Assembly: GCF_007830125.1 (NCBI RefSeq)
Contig: NZ_VLLG01000003.1
Span: 1,629,115-1,693,114 of the forward strand
DNA: 64,000 bases
Source: Chitinophaga japonensis
GTDB lineage: Bacteria > Bacteroidota > Bacteroidia > Chitinophagales > Chitinophagaceae
Direction: 5' to 3'
The translations under genes and the position numbers were made by a program. Each line of letters begins with the position of its first letter. Position 1 is the first letter of the stretch. Positions 1 through 9,224 of this stretch are shown here, in pieces. The notes under the pieces are model-generated. The model did not search any database. It saw only the letters and a program-made list of their open reading frames with translations, and was not told where the DNA came from.

Positions 1-102
1 CAACAGAATATGATGCCCGTGGAAATGGTAAGGGCCATCCTGACGAACCAACGGCTCCCGGAAGATTTTAAGACCAACTGGAAGTTTTACTCCCTGAAAT
101 AA
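1..102 (+). CDS. 3' end of an unidentified gene
   Basis: An open frame enters from the left edge and ends at TAA 100-102, giving 33 C-terminal residues that finish in FKTNWKFYSLK. Too little is present to name a family. It ends 33 bases before the GH127 gene on the same strand, so it may belong to the same glycan-degradation operon, but that is inference from position only. Confidence 0.55.
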   Translation, partial: QQNMMPVEMVRAILTNQRLPEDFKTNWKFYSLK

Positions 103-135
103 TTTATTCGCTTACGAACCAATAACCCGTAGTTT

Positions 136-2505
136 ATGAAGAAGATATTTCTTTGCTCCCTGCTCTTACAGGTTTGTTATTGCGCAGTACAGGCGCAGTC
201 CTACGTGCCGGAACGGCAGCAGAAGAAAATGAAGGTGACCGCGCAGGTGCCGGTGCAGGCCTACAGCTTTAACCTGGAAGACGTGCAGTTGCTGGACGGC
301 CCCTTCAAAAAAGCGATGGAAGCAGACGTGGCCTACCTCCTGCTGCTGGAGCCGGACCGGCTGCTGGCCGATTTCCGTGAGCATGCCGGGTTAAAGGCAA
401 AAGCCAAACGCTACGGCGGCTGGGAATCGTCCGGGCTGGCCGGGCATACGCTGGGCCACTACCTGTCTGCCTGCGCCATGCACTATGCCGCCAGTGGCGA
501 CCAGCGTTTCCTGGATAAGGTGAACTACGTAGTGAGCGAGCTGGTGGAATGCCAGCAGCACCGCAAAACCGGCTACCTGGGCGCTATTCCCAACGAGGAC
601 AGCATGTGGGCGGAAGTGGCTGCCGGCCATATCCGTTCCCGTGGCTTTGACCTGAACGGCGCCTGGTCGCCCTGGTACACCGTGCACAAGATCATGGCCG
701 GTCTGCTGGACGCCTACCTGTATTGTAATAACCAGCAGGCCCTGGCCGTGGAAAAAGGCATGGCCGACTGGACCGGCGATATTCTCAAAGACCTGCCGGA
801 CTCCCTGGTGCAGAAAATGCTGCTCTGCGAATACGGCGGCATGAACGAAACACTGGTCAATACTTATGCGCTTACCGGCGAAAAAAAGTACCTGGATCTT
901 TCCTACAAGTTCCATGACCGCCGCATACTGGATTCCCTGGCGCTGCAGCATGATATACTGCCTGGCAAGCATTCCAACACCCAGATACCGAAAGTGATCG
1001 GCTGCATACGCCGTTTCCAGCTTACGGGCGCGGATAAGGACAGCATTACCGCCCGCTTTTTCTGGAACACGGTCACGCAGCATCATTCTTATGCGCCCGG
1101 CGGCAACAGCAACTACGAATATCTCAGCACGCCGGATCAACTCAATGACAAGCTCACGGATAACACGATGGAGACCTGTAATACCTACAACATGCTGAAG
1201 CTGACCCGGCACCTGTTTGCATTACAGCCCAGCGCCAACCTGATGGATTTTTATGAGCGGGCCTTGTACAATCACATACTCGCTTCCCAGAACCACGAGG
1301 ATGGCATGATGTGCTATTTCGTGCCGCTCCGCATGGGCACCCGCAAGGAGTTCAGCGACTCTTTCCACACCTTTACCTGCTGCGTGGGCTCCGGCATGGA
1401 GAACCACGTGAAGTACGGGGAAAGCATCTATTTTGAAGGCGCGGACGGCAGCCTGTATGTCAACCTGTTCATTCCTTCCCGCCTCAAATGGCAGCAGAAG
1501 GGCGTAACGGTGCAGCAAACCACCCAACTGCCCGCCGGCAATACCGTGGAACTGCAGGTACAGGCGCAAAAAAACGCCGCTTTCCCCCTGCGCATCCGCA
1601 AACCGCGCTGGGTACAGGAGGGCATGCAGGTAACGGTGAACGGGAAGGCGCAAACGAATATCACGCCGGATGCCGATGGCTATATTACCCTGGACCGCAC
1701 CTGGCGTAACGGCGACAAGGTGGGGCTGGTACTGCCCATGGACCTGTATACGGAAGCCATGCCGGACAATCCCAACCGCATCGCGTTGTTCTACGGGCCG
1801 GTGGTGCTGGCCGGGCAGTTGGGCGATAAGGAGCCGGACCCCATCAAGGGCATACCCGTGCTGGTAACGGCCGAACAGGACCCCAACAAATGGATAAAAA
1901 GGGAAAGCCCGCAGTCCCTGGTGTTCCACACCAGCCATGTAGGCGCGCCCAGTGATATTACCCTGGCGCCGTTCAATACCATCCAGCGGGAGTACTACAG
2001 CGTATACTGGGATGCCTTTACTCCCGCGGAGTGGAAGGTGCAGCAGGCCAAATATGAAGCCGGGAAGAAAGTCCGGCAGGAAATGGAAGCCCGCACCGTG
2101 GATGCCATGCGCATAGGCGAAATGCAGCCGGAGCGCGATCACGAGCTGACCACCAGCGAAAAGACCCTTACCGGCGAAGAGCATGGCCAGAAATGGAGAT
2201 CGGTAGCAGATGGCGGTTACCTGTCATTCACCATGAAAGTAAGCCCGGACCAGGCCAACAGCCTGCTGTGCACCTACTGGGGCATGGATAACCGCTACCG
2301 TATTTTCGACATCCTGGTGGATGGGGAGAAAATAGCTACGGAAGACCTGAATAAATACAAGGCCAGCAAGTTCTACGAGATCGTGTACCCCATTCCTGCC
2401 GCGCTCACCGAAGGCAAGGAAAAGGTAACGGTGAAACTGCAGGCCAAAGGCGGGAATAATAACGTGGGCCCGGTGTATGGCACCGTGAGGATGATGAAAG
2501 AGTAA
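136..2505 (+). CDS. GH127 family beta-L-arabinofuranosidase-like glycoside hydrolase
   Basis: A 789-residue secreted protein with a clear signal peptide (about residues 1-20, ending near VQAQS). The body matches the DUF1680/GH127 (alpha/alpha)6-barrel family, which releases beta-L-arabinofuranose from arabinooligosaccharides or plant glycoproteins. The catalytic cluster known from Bifidobacterium HypBA1 (Glu and Cys in one loop, two adjacent Cys in another) is visible as E346 and C348 in the METCNTYN segment and C415-C416 in FTCCVGSGMENH. In that family these bind zinc and supply the cysteine nucleophile. The likely cellular location is the periplasm. Arabinose released by such an enzyme could feed araBDA at 50.5-54.4 kb, but the genes are not adjacent. 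Family assignment is firm; the exact substrate is inferred. Confidence 0.92.
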   Translation: MKKIFLCSLLLQVCYCAVQAQSYVPERQQKKMKVTAQVPVQAYSFNLEDVQLLDGPFKKAMEADVAYLLLLEPDRLLADFREHAGLKAKAKRYGGWESSGLAGHTLGHYLSACAMHYAASGDQRFLDKVNYVVSELVECQQHRKTGYLGAIPNEDSMWAEVAAGHIRSRGFDLNGAWSPWYTVHKIMAGLLDAYLYCNNQQALAVEKGMADWTGDILKDLPDSLVQKMLLCEYGGMNETLVNTYALTGEKKYLDLSYKFHDRRILDSLALQHDILPGKHSNTQIPKVIGCIRRFQLTGADKDSITARFFWNTVTQHHSYAPGGNSNYEYLSTPDQLNDKLTDNTMETCNTYNMLKLTRHLFALQPSANLMDFYERALYNHILASQNHEDGMMCYFVPLRMGTRKEFSDSFHTFTCCVGSGMENHVKYGESIYFEGADGSLYVNLFIPSRLKWQQKGVTVQQTTQLPAGNTVELQVQAQKNAAFPLRIRKPRWVQEGMQVTVNGKAQTNITPDADGYITLDRTWRNGDKVGLVLPMDLYTEAMPDNPNRIALFYGPVVLAGQLGDKEPDPIKGIPVLVTAEQDPNKWIKRESPQSLVFHTSHVGAPSDITLAPFNTIQREYYSVYWDAFTPAEWKVQQAKYEAGKKVRQEMEARTVDAMRIGEMQPERDHELTTSEKTLTGEEHGQKWRSVADGGYLSFTMKVSPDQANSLLCTYWGMDNRYRIFDILVDGEKIATEDLNKYKASKFYEIVYPIPAALTEGKEKVTVKLQAKGGNNNVGPVYGTVRMMKE

Positions 2506-2638
2506 GGGTGTCCATATTTGAACAGCGCTTTTACCAATACCGGACATATTATTTGCATGTATATGTATTAATAGCTGGCTGTATGCTTTCAAGAGGAAAG
2601 GCATTATCTTGGCGTAGCTCCTTCATCAATATGTTGCT

Positions 2639-5005
2639 ATGCTCAAGAACTATCTCAAAATTGCCTGGCGTAACCTGTGGCGCAACAAGGCATTTTCCGC
2701 TATCAATATCATTGGTCTTGCTTTAGGCCTGGCCTGCAGCCTGCTGATCCTGCTGTGGATGCAGGACGAGCGCAGCATGGATAGTTTCCATCTCCATAAA
2801 GACCGCCTGTACGCTGTGTACGAGCGGGAATACGCAGAAGGAACAACAGGGGCTACCTACGCCACACCGGGTTTGCTGGGAGAAGAGCTGAAAAAAGTGA
2901 TACCTGAAGTGCAGTATGGATTGAGCTATGCGTTTGATGCCGGCATTTTTCGTACGGGCGGGAAAGTATTACGGGAGGAGGGAATGTACGCGGGCAATGA
3001 TCTGTTCCATATGTTCAGTTTCCCGCTGCTGCAGGGCAGTGCGGACAAGGCCTTATCTGCACCCGGTAATATCGCCATTTCCAATAAGATGGCAACGGCG
3101 CTTTTCGGCAGCCCTGCCGCTGCCATGGGTAAAACAGTATCGTATAACAACCGGCAGCATTTCCTGGTGACGGCCGTATTTGCCGACGTACCGAATCATT
3201 CCTCCCTGAAATTTGATTACCTCCTGAACTGGGACACATTCCTGGCCACGCGTCCGCATGCCAGGCTATGGAGCGGCCAGGGACCACGCACCGCCATCAT
3301 GCTGAGAAAGGACGCCCATCCTGCACGGGTCAGCGCCAGGCTGCTGAAATTCCTCGACAACTACTACAGGAGCCAGGGGCCGGGGCTGCGCAAGGAGCTG
3401 GGCATGCAGCGTTTTGATGAACAGTACCTCCATGGCAATTTTGAGAACGGGCAGGTAAGCGGTGGCCGTATTGAATATGTAAGATTGTTCAGCATTATAG
3501 CGGTATTCATCCTGCTGATCGCCTGCATTAATTTCATGAACCTTACTACTGCGCGCGCCGCAAAACGGGCCAGGGAAATAGGGGTGCGGAAGGTAGCCGG
3601 GGCCATGCGCCTTTCACTGGTGCAGCAGTTCATCAGCGAAGCCATGCTGCTGGTCCTGGTGGCTACCGGCATTGCGCTGTTGCTGGTGCAGTCGTCATTG
3701 CCGCTGTTCAATGACATTACCGGCAAAAGGATGGAGCTGCCATTCTCCCAGCCGGGCTTCTGGCTGCAATTAACTTTATTGGGACTGTTGACGGGATGCA
3801 TGGCGGGCAGCTACCCGGCCTTTTTCCTGTCTTCCTTTCAACCGGTAAAAGTGCTGAAGGGCGTGCTGCAATCCGGGAAGGAAACGGCAAGGTTCCGGAA
3901 AGGGCTGGTGGTGTTCCAGTTTGTGTTGTCCATTCTCCTGGTGATAAGTGTTATTACTGTTTCCAGGCAGGTGAATTATATACAGACCAAGCAGTTGGGA
4001 TACGACCGGGAGAACCTGCTCTATGTTCCCCTGGAGGGCCATCTCTCACAGCAGTATGCCTTTTTTAAACAGGAAGCATTAAAGCAGCCTGGTATCAAAA
4101 TGGTCACGCAAATGGGCGGCGCGCCAACCGGTGTGCATAGTTACCAGGACAGTGTTAGCTGGGAAGGGCGGTCGCCGGATTACCGGCCCACTTTTGCCAT
4201 AGCCGCAGTGGGGCGCGACTTTATTGAAACAGTAGGCGCTCACCTGGTAAAGGGTCGTGATTTTTCCCCTGCATTTTCAACGGATACCCTGAACTTCCTG
4301 GTCAACGAAGCCGCCGCCGCAAAGCTCGGCTTTAAAGATCCCATAGGCCAGGCGCTTACCCTCGAAGACGGGCACCGGGGTATTATTATCGGCATTGTGC
4401 AGGGCTTTCATACCAGTTCCCTGCATGACCCCATAGAACCGGTCATTTTTAAGTTTGATGAAAGCAGCGGGGGGAATGCGCTGATCCGGACAAGCGCCGG
4501 TAAAACCACGCAGGCGCTCGCCGCCCTGCAGCAGCTATGCCGGCAACTGAACCCGGCATTCCCGTTCCGGTACCAGTTTGCAGACGACGCTTACCAGCGG
4601 ATGTACAAAAGCGAGCAGGTGATCAGCCGCCTGGGATACTGGTTTGCCGCCCTGGCCATTGTTATTTCCTGTATGGGCCTGTTAGGGCTGGCCCTGTTTT
4701 CCGCAGAGCAGCGCACAAAGGAAGTCGGCATCCGGAAGGTATTGGGGGCCAGCGTAACGCAGTTGCTGGTGTTATTGTCGCGCGAATTCCTGTTGCTGTT
4801 GCTGTTGGCCTTTGCCATTGCCGTGCCGCTGGGTTGGTACGCCATGCACAAATGGCTGGAAGGCTATGCTTATCATACCGGGATTGCCTGGTGGATATTC
4901 CTGCTGGCCGGGGCGCTGTCGCTGTTGGTAGCGTTGGGCACCGTAAGCGTGCAGGCGGTAAGAGCAGCGCTGGTAAACCCGGTTAGAAGTTTGCGGGCGG
5001 AGTGA
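2639..5005 (+). CDS. ABC transporter permease, FtsX/MacB type (two-repeat)
   Basis: A 788-residue membrane protein of the duplicated MacB_PCD-FtsX type common in Bacteroidota. It begins MLKNYLKIAWRNLWRNKAF, followed by a first membrane segment at about residues 19-41 and a periplasmic domain to about 280. A three-helix FtsX block follows at about 285-410, then a second periplasmic domain and a second FtsX block at about 675-785. The positively charged turn KRAREIGVRKVAGA in block one is echoed by RTKEVGIRKVLGA in block two, the usual coupling-helix signature. No ATPase gene is adjacent, so its partner must be encoded elsewhere. Such orphan permeases are often near two-component or stress genes; the substrate is unknown. 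It ends 20 bases from the convergent AraC gene. Confidence 0.88.
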   Translation: MLKNYLKIAWRNLWRNKAFSAINIIGLALGLACSLLILLWMQDERSMDSFHLHKDRLYAVYEREYAEGTTGATYATPGLLGEELKKVIPEVQYGLSYAFDAGIFRTGGKVLREEGMYAGNDLFHMFSFPLLQGSADKALSAPGNIAISNKMATALFGSPAAAMGKTVSYNNRQHFLVTAVFADVPNHSSLKFDYLLNWDTFLATRPHARLWSGQGPRTAIMLRKDAHPARVSARLLKFLDNYYRSQGPGLRKELGMQRFDEQYLHGNFENGQVSGGRIEYVRLFSIIAVFILLIACINFMNLTTARAAKRAREIGVRKVAGAMRLSLVQQFISEAMLLVLVATGIALLLVQSSLPLFNDITGKRMELPFSQPGFWLQLTLLGLLTGCMAGSYPAFFLSSFQPVKVLKGVLQSGKETARFRKGLVVFQFVLSILLVISVITVSRQVNYIQTKQLGYDRENLLYVPLEGHLSQQYAFFKQEALKQPGIKMVTQMGGAPTGVHSYQDSVSWEGRSPDYRPTFAIAAVGRDFIETVGAHLVKGRDFSPAFSTDTLNFLVNEAAAAKLGFKDPIGQALTLEDGHRGIIIGIVQGFHTSSLHDPIEPVIFKFDESSGGNALIRTSAGKTTQALAALQQLCRQLNPAFPFRYQFADDAYQRMYKSEQVISRLGYWFAALAIVISCMGLLGLALFSAEQRTKEVGIRKVLGASVTQLLVLLSREFLLLLLLAFAIAVPLGWYAMHKWLEGYAYHTGIAWWIFLLAGALSLLVALGTVSVQAVRAALVNPVRSLRAE

Positions 5006-5025
5006 AATGCAGGTGAAGCAGCCCT

Positions 5026-5997
5026 TCAATTTTTCAGCTCGCTGGGCAGTATGCCGAATTTCTTTTTGAAAGCCACTGTAAAGTGATGCGGATGCTTATA
5101 GCCTATTTTTTCGGCTACTTCATTCACGTACATCTTTTCATCGAGCAGCAGTTGTTTGGCCTTCTGCATCCGCAGGTGGCTCAGGTAGCCAAAAACCGTG
5201 GTGCCAAATAATGCCTTGAAACCTCTTTTCAGCTTCATCTGGTTAATGCCGGCTTTGCGCGCCAGGTCAATGATGGAACAGGCCGTATCATAATGCAGCT
5301 CAATGTAGTTCTTGACTTCATACAGGCGCTCAATATCCTGTTGTTTCAGGCGGGCATGGCCGCTGCGCGCCTGCTGATCAAATTCCTTTACCTGCGCCAG
5401 GAACAGCTCCGTTACTTTGGCTTCCAGGTAAAGGGATTTGAAATGGCCGGTATAGGGGGCGAGCAGCATTTCCTGTATCAGCGCCGTCATTTCGGGTTTG
5501 ATGCCGGCCAGGTAAGCGCCCCATGCCTCTTTGCCACCTGCTACCTGTTCCATAAAACCGGCCATGAAGGGACTTTCTTCTGTATAAAAATGATCGAAGA
5601 GGGTAGTGGATATCTCCATTTCAAAAATGGTACCCTCTTTGCCGGGGGTAGGCGCCAGGCGATGATGGTAATCCCTGGCCCGCTGGTAAAACAGGCCGTA
5701 TTGTTTCTCTGCAATATCCCAGCCTTTTACGCCATTGGTCCTGGACAAGCCCGAAAAGCGGAAATGCGCCACGATGGAATCGCTTTCCGGCCGCACAATG
5801 AGCGCTTGCTCCTGTTGCGCCACGTAATTGGCCCATATCAGGCGGATATTGCTGAGCGTTACTTCATTCAGCTTCATACAGAACCCGTTGTCCTGTTGTA
5901 TCTGCCGGCTTTTCTCCACGATGCCGGTCATGCCCGGCACCGGTGTGCTGGTCCTGTATACGGGCGTGTTGGTGGTAGATGGTATTCTCTCCTGCAT
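5026..5997 (-). CDS. AraC family transcriptional regulator
   Basis: A 323-residue protein with a C-terminal double helix-turn-helix AraC domain at about residues 220-323. The second recognition region reads EVAEKIGYKHPHHFTVAFKKKFG, the canonical AraC/XylS signature. The N-terminal two thirds has no ligand-binding family I can name; its style resembles PchR-like regulators of Bacteroidota. The start used is ATG at 5997; in-frame ATGs at residues 23 (MTGIVEK) and 42 (MKLNEVT) are alternatives, and the first 40 residues look poorly ordered. It is divergent from the YCII-domain gene. The intergenic region carries a perfect 14-bp direct repeat with 21-bp spacing, the geometry AraC proteins use, so it probably controls that gene. 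Confidence 0.9.
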   Translation of the reverse strand: MQERIPSTTNTPVYRTSTPVPGMTGIVEKSRQIQQDNGFCMKLNEVTLSNIRLIWANYVAQQEQALIVRPESDSIVAHFRFSGLSRTNGVKGWDIAEKQYGLFYQRARDYHHRLAPTPGKEGTIFEMEISTTLFDHFYTEESPFMAGFMEQVAGGKEAWGAYLAGIKPEMTALIQEMLLAPYTGHFKSLYLEAKVTELFLAQVKEFDQQARSGHARLKQQDIERLYEVKNYIELHYDTACSIIDLARKAGINQMKLKRGFKALFGTTVFGYLSHLRMQKAKQLLLDEKMYVNEVAEKIGYKHPHHFTVAFKKKFGILPSELKN

Positions 5998-6076
5998 ATT
6001 AATAGCTGCTGGTCATTACAAAAATAACGGAGTTGCCGGGATGCGGCTACTCGAAAACGGAATTTAAGCCGCGGAA

Positions 6077-6111
6077 ATAGTTCCTTTTGCATGGATCATA
6101 GTTCCTTTTGC
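6077..6111 (+). promoter_or_regulatory. Probable AraC-type operator: 14-bp direct repeat, 21-bp period
   Basis: ATAGTTCCTTTTGC occurs at 6077-6090 and again, identical, at 6098-6111. The copies are offset by 21 bp, two helical turns, so they lie on the same face of the DNA. The pair sits between the divergent AraC gene (start 5997) and the YCII gene (start 6150). Same-orientation half-sites 21 bp apart are the known arrangement for AraC family dimers. Binding is inferred. Confidence 0.6.
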
Positions 6112-6149
6112 GTTCCCGGCAACCCGCCAGATCTTGTCATTTTTGCAGT

Positions 6150-6449
6150 ATGAACTACCAGCAACCGCATTTCGTGATACTGTTATTTGGCAAAGGTGAA
6201 AACTGGAAGGAGCAGGGGAATGACCTGGCTGCGCATGCGGCTTATTATCACCGGCTGCGGGAGGAAGGAAAAATGATCTTTTCCGGGAAACTGATGAGCC
6301 GCCCGGAAAAGATCATGATGGTACGGGTAGATTCGGATACAGAACTGGAGGCGATGATCACCAACGATCCCGGGGTGCGGGAACAGGTGCTGGAGGTAGT
6401 GGAGGCGATCCCGTTTAAGTTTTTGCCTAAGGGGCTGTATGAGGAGTAG
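6150..6449 (+). CDS. YCII-domain (YciI-like) protein
   Basis: A 99-residue cytoplasmic protein of the YCII/DGPF family, a small alpha/beta ferredoxin-like fold. The start MNYQQPHFVILLFGKG at 6150 puts the conserved beta strand at the N-terminus; an upstream in-frame TTG at 6108 would add 14 unlikely residues. Conserved family features include the H-x-x-x-x-x-E-G-K turn (YHRLREEGKMIFSGKL) and the ND-PG segment (MITNDPGVREQ). The biochemical role is unknown for most members, though some act as small hydrolases or lyases. It is preceded by a probable AraC operator. A decayed partial copy of this gene lies at 8022-8128, beyond the AT-rich island. Confidence 0.85.
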   Translation: MNYQQPHFVILLFGKGENWKEQGNDLAAHAAYYHRLREEGKMIFSGKLMSRPEKIMMVRVDSDTELEAMITNDPGVREQVLEVVEAIPFKFLPKGLYEE

Positions 6450-6608
6450 GGAACTTATTTTCTGCCTGTAAATGTTCGCAGATGATTTTTTATTAATATT
6501 ACCATGAATATTTAAGAGGCAGTGGGATGAGATGACAAGAAGGTGAGTGAGCCTGCATCCCTAAATGCTGACGGTAAACAAATTAATAATATTAGAATAG
6601 AAGCACCT

Positions 6609-7130
6609 ATGCCTGCAAATAAAAGATGGCTATGTAAAAGGAAAGCGTTATTATTTATCGTCGTGCTGGGGATGTTGCAAAGTAGTTGTACCCGGTACAG
6701 AGATATTGATCAGATCATAAGCCAATATGATTCCACTGATTTCAGTAGTTTGAGGGACAGGACTGTGCTTTTCAGAAGCCGGGGACTTACACGAGCGTCA
6801 TCAATTTATTTTGTTGGTACTTATGAAACTTCTTGTTCGCCTTATATTGTGGAGGTTAATGATAGTGAAGGTAACATAACTGAAATTAGAAATCATTTGG
6901 TCATTGAGAGTTGTGGAAAAGATTATCTCAGTAAGAAAGAGATTGAATTAGTGGTAAAACGATATCTGATGTTTAACCTATGTTCTATTCAGGTTGATGC
7001 AGAGGGAAATGTTTATATCAACCCTTATGAACAGGAATTACCAATTTTGTTACGCAGGTCTTCTGGTGCTGGTCCACGGGATTTAAGCAGGTTTAGTTGG
7101 TACAAAGGAAACTGGTATGTCCGTAAATAA
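6609..7130 (+). CDS. Hypothetical lipoprotein in AT-rich island
   Basis: I do not recognise this protein. Starting at ATG 6609 it has 173 residues with a lipoprotein signal (basic MPANKRWLCKRK, hydrophobic LLFIVVLGML, lipobox QSSC), so it is probably anchored in the outer or inner membrane. A GTG at 6543 would add 22 residues ahead of the signal and is less likely. The mature part contains YDSTDFSSLRDRTVLFRSRGL and a motif-like NHLVIESCGKDYLSKKEIE. Base composition is clearly more AT-rich than the flanking genes, as for its neighbour at 7182, which suggests horizontal acquisition. No promoter was identified. Confidence 0.6.
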   Translation: MPANKRWLCKRKALLFIVVLGMLQSSCTRYRDIDQIISQYDSTDFSSLRDRTVLFRSRGLTRASSIYFVGTYETSCSPYIVEVNDSEGNITEIRNHLVIESCGKDYLSKKEIELVVKRYLMFNLCSIQVDAEGNVYINPYEQELPILLRRSSGAGPRDLSRFSWYKGNWYVRK

Positions 7131-7181
7131 GGGGGTGTGGAATTTTAAGCAAGCTTTGATTAAGAGTATTGAATAAGTAGA

Positions 7182-7814
7182 ATGATAAAGGGAAGTAACG
7201 GTAAAAGCACCGCAGTTTGTTGTTTAGCTATGATATTTTCAGTTCAGCTAACTTTATCTTGTAGGGATAGCATTAGTGAAAGATATCAAGCGGAATGCAT
7301 TGTAACGGACAACGGATTTACTAAGGTGGATTTGGTGAAGGGTATTCCTACTGCGTATAAGCGTTTCTCCGGTGACGACTTTTGGGGTGAAAAGGTAGAG
7401 TTTGATGACAGTGGCCTATCCCGCTACTATTTCCTGATTGATACCATTCAAGCTTCTTTTATTAAGGTGTATGCTTCTTATCCGAAAAGTGTCTGGTTCG
7501 AGCAAGGAACTCCACTAGCTTATAATACAGCTAAAACTGATTTGAATAAAGGAGTTGTTAATTTTGTTTCCGTTTTTGCAGGGACAACGTTTGATTCTTT
7601 GAATATTCTCATATCCAGTGACGGTCAAAAATATATTCCCTGTGTATTAGAGAGAGAAGATACAGCATTTAATGGATATCCTGTCGTACGATATAAGGCA
7701 GCTTATGTAAAGGGAAGTATAGTGCATTTCTATTTTAAAATAGAAGCAAGAGACAAATTTGACAAAAGAACAAGAACCTATTTTGACACGATTAATTATT
7801 CAATATTTAAATAG
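7182..7814 (+). CDS. Hypothetical lipoprotein in AT-rich island
   Basis: A 210-residue unrecognised protein. The N-terminus has a signal with a probable lipobox (LTLSC, cysteine near residue 27), followed by a mature domain with alternating hydrophobic residues suggestive of a beta-rich fold (YYFLIDTIQASFIKVYASY, VVRYKAAYVKGSIVHFYFKIEA). It follows the other orphan lipoprotein by 51 bases in the same direction, so the two may be one transcript. Composition is AT-rich like its neighbour and unlike the rest of the window. The pair could be an immunity or surface accessory unit, but nothing in the sequence proves that. Confidence 0.6.
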   Translation: MIKGSNGKSTAVCCLAMIFSVQLTLSCRDSISERYQAECIVTDNGFTKVDLVKGIPTAYKRFSGDDFWGEKVEFDDSGLSRYYFLIDTIQASFIKVYASYPKSVWFEQGTPLAYNTAKTDLNKGVVNFVSVFAGTTFDSLNILISSDGQKYIPCVLEREDTAFNGYPVVRYKAAYVKGSIVHFYFKIEARDKFDKRTRTYFDTINYSIFK

Positions 7815-8021
7815 TGAGAGCTGGTTATACTTTCAGAGCCATGAAGATAGAGAAGGGCTAAAAAAATATGAAATAAAAAGATGTTTTAGGTGAAATAGTT
7901 TATCTGCCAGTAACTAACAGCGTACATATTAATGCACATTACACAATAGGAGTAACAAAAGCCGCCACAAGAATATAAGAAGCTCAAATCCGGTAGCTGT
8001 ATGTTATTACCAAGTTAGGGG
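7815..8021. other. AT-rich gene-free spacer
   Basis: This stretch between the second orphan lipoprotein and the YCII remnant has no frame with a plausible start longer than a few codons and no clear terminator hairpin. I see nothing further in it. Its composition matches the AT-rich island. Confidence 0.4.
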
Positions 8022-8128
8022 TGATCTTTTCCGAGGCGCTGATGAGCCGCCCGGAAAAGAGTATGGTTGTACAGGTTTACTTGAGTGTGGAGTTGGCCGT
8101 CATGCCATTTAAAATATTACTGCCTTAA
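8022..8128 (+). pseudogene. Decayed partial duplicate of the YCII-domain gene
   Basis: Bases 8022 onward align without gaps to 6274 onward of the YCII gene: both read TGATCTTTTCCG, then CTGATGAGCCGCCCGGAAAAGA, then weaker similarity. Translated in the same frame it gives IFSEALMSRPEKSMVVQV against IFSGKLMSRPEKIMMVRV. After an internal loss of about 18 codons it ends MPFKILLP before TAA 8126-8128, matching IPFKFLPK of the intact gene. It lacks the first third of the gene and any start. Its stop overlaps the 3' end of the convergent hydrolase gene. It is best read as a relic of a duplication or insertion event that brought in the AT-rich island. Confidence 0.75.
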
Positions 8129-9063
8129 AACGTCGGCGGCGGTGCATCCAGGTCGGCGTCCAGGAAATCAGTGATCATGGGGATCAGCCAATCCGCCCGC
8201 AGCATCATACCGATATGCGTAGTGCCGGGTATAATGGCCAGGCGCGATTTGGGCAGCCCGTGGATGTCTCCCATTTTTCCACCGCCTTTGGCACGGAACA
8301 GTTCCAGGGCATGCTCATACCGTATACCGTCCGCGTCGCCAATAGCCATGAATACCGGGGCCTGTATATTTTTTACCTCCCTGGTCCACTCATAGGGCTT
8401 TAAGTCTATACTCATCACCTTCTTCACATATTCCGGGAAACGGGCCGGATCGTTCCCGAGGCTGTCGTATTGCTTTTGTATCGCGGTGCCCCTGAACATG
8501 TCTGCGTTCATGGTAGCAAAGCTGGCCTCCACATCGGGCCACCACCCGTCATGCGCATAAGTGCCTGACAGCACTACCAGCCTGCGCACCTGCTCGGGAT
8601 GGCGCACGGCTACCTGGAAGGCTACCCCGCCGCCCATGCTATATCCCAGTATGTCTGCACTGTCTATTTTAAGGTGTTTGAGCAGGCCGGATACATCGTC
8701 CGCCATGCCTTTATAGCTAAGCGCGCGGGGGATGTCCCGTGTGCGGCCATGGCCCTGCATTTCCGCTACGATCACTTTCCGGTCTTTGGCCAACCGGGGT
8801 AGGATGTGCGCCCAGTTCAGGGGAATATTCATAAAAGAGCCGTGCAGCAGTACGATGGGCTTACCTGCTCCATGCACCTCGTAGTACATTTTTAGCCCGT
8901 TTATGTCGGCATAGCCGCTGTCAGTTAGCTGTGCCTGCTGGTTGGCCAGCGAGTCTTCGTGTGCAGTGGAGGCATTTGGACCTTCTTTACCGGCCGGTTG
9001 GCAGGATGCTGCTATCATCACAACGATAGCAAGGGAAAGCCTGTTCAGGAGATGTTTGTTCAT
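8125..9063 (-). CDS. Alpha/beta hydrolase, predicted lipoprotein
   Basis: A 312-residue alpha/beta-hydrolase-fold enzyme with a lipoprotein signal (MNKHLLNRLSLAIVVMIAASC, lipid cysteine C21). The oxyanion region is VLLHGSF (71-77). The nucleophile elbow is GYSMGG with S142, the acid is D243 or D245 in GDADG, and the base is H283 in PGTTHIGMM. The order and spacing are normal for the AB hydrolase 1 family (esterases, C-C bond hydrolases, haloperoxidase-like). The substrate cannot be told. It faces away from the 9225 gene, sharing a divergent intergenic region of about 160 bp, and its 3' end touches the YCII relic. Confidence 0.87.
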   Translation of the reverse strand: MNKHLLNRLSLAIVVMIAASCQPAGKEGPNASTAHEDSLANQQAQLTDSGYADINGLKMYYEVHGAGKPIVLLHGSFMNIPLNWAHILPRLAKDRKVIVAEMQGHGRTRDIPRALSYKGMADDVSGLLKHLKIDSADILGYSMGGGVAFQVAVRHPEQVRRLVVLSGTYAHDGWWPDVEASFATMNADMFRGTAIQKQYDSLGNDPARFPEYVKKVMSIDLKPYEWTREVKNIQAPVFMAIGDADGIRYEHALELFRAKGGGKMGDIHGLPKSRLAIIPGTTHIGMMLRADWLIPMITDFLDADLDAPPPTF

Positions 9064-9224
9064 ATAGATTGCCGTTTAATGATGATACAAATCTCGGCAA
9101 CAATATGGTCTTGCCGGCAGTGCGTATGCGACAATTAGCGGGTGAAAAGTGACATTACGGGGAGGGGGAAATGTTCTTTTTGAAATTTTAATATTTTAAC
9201 TTCGCGGATCATAAACCCTATACC

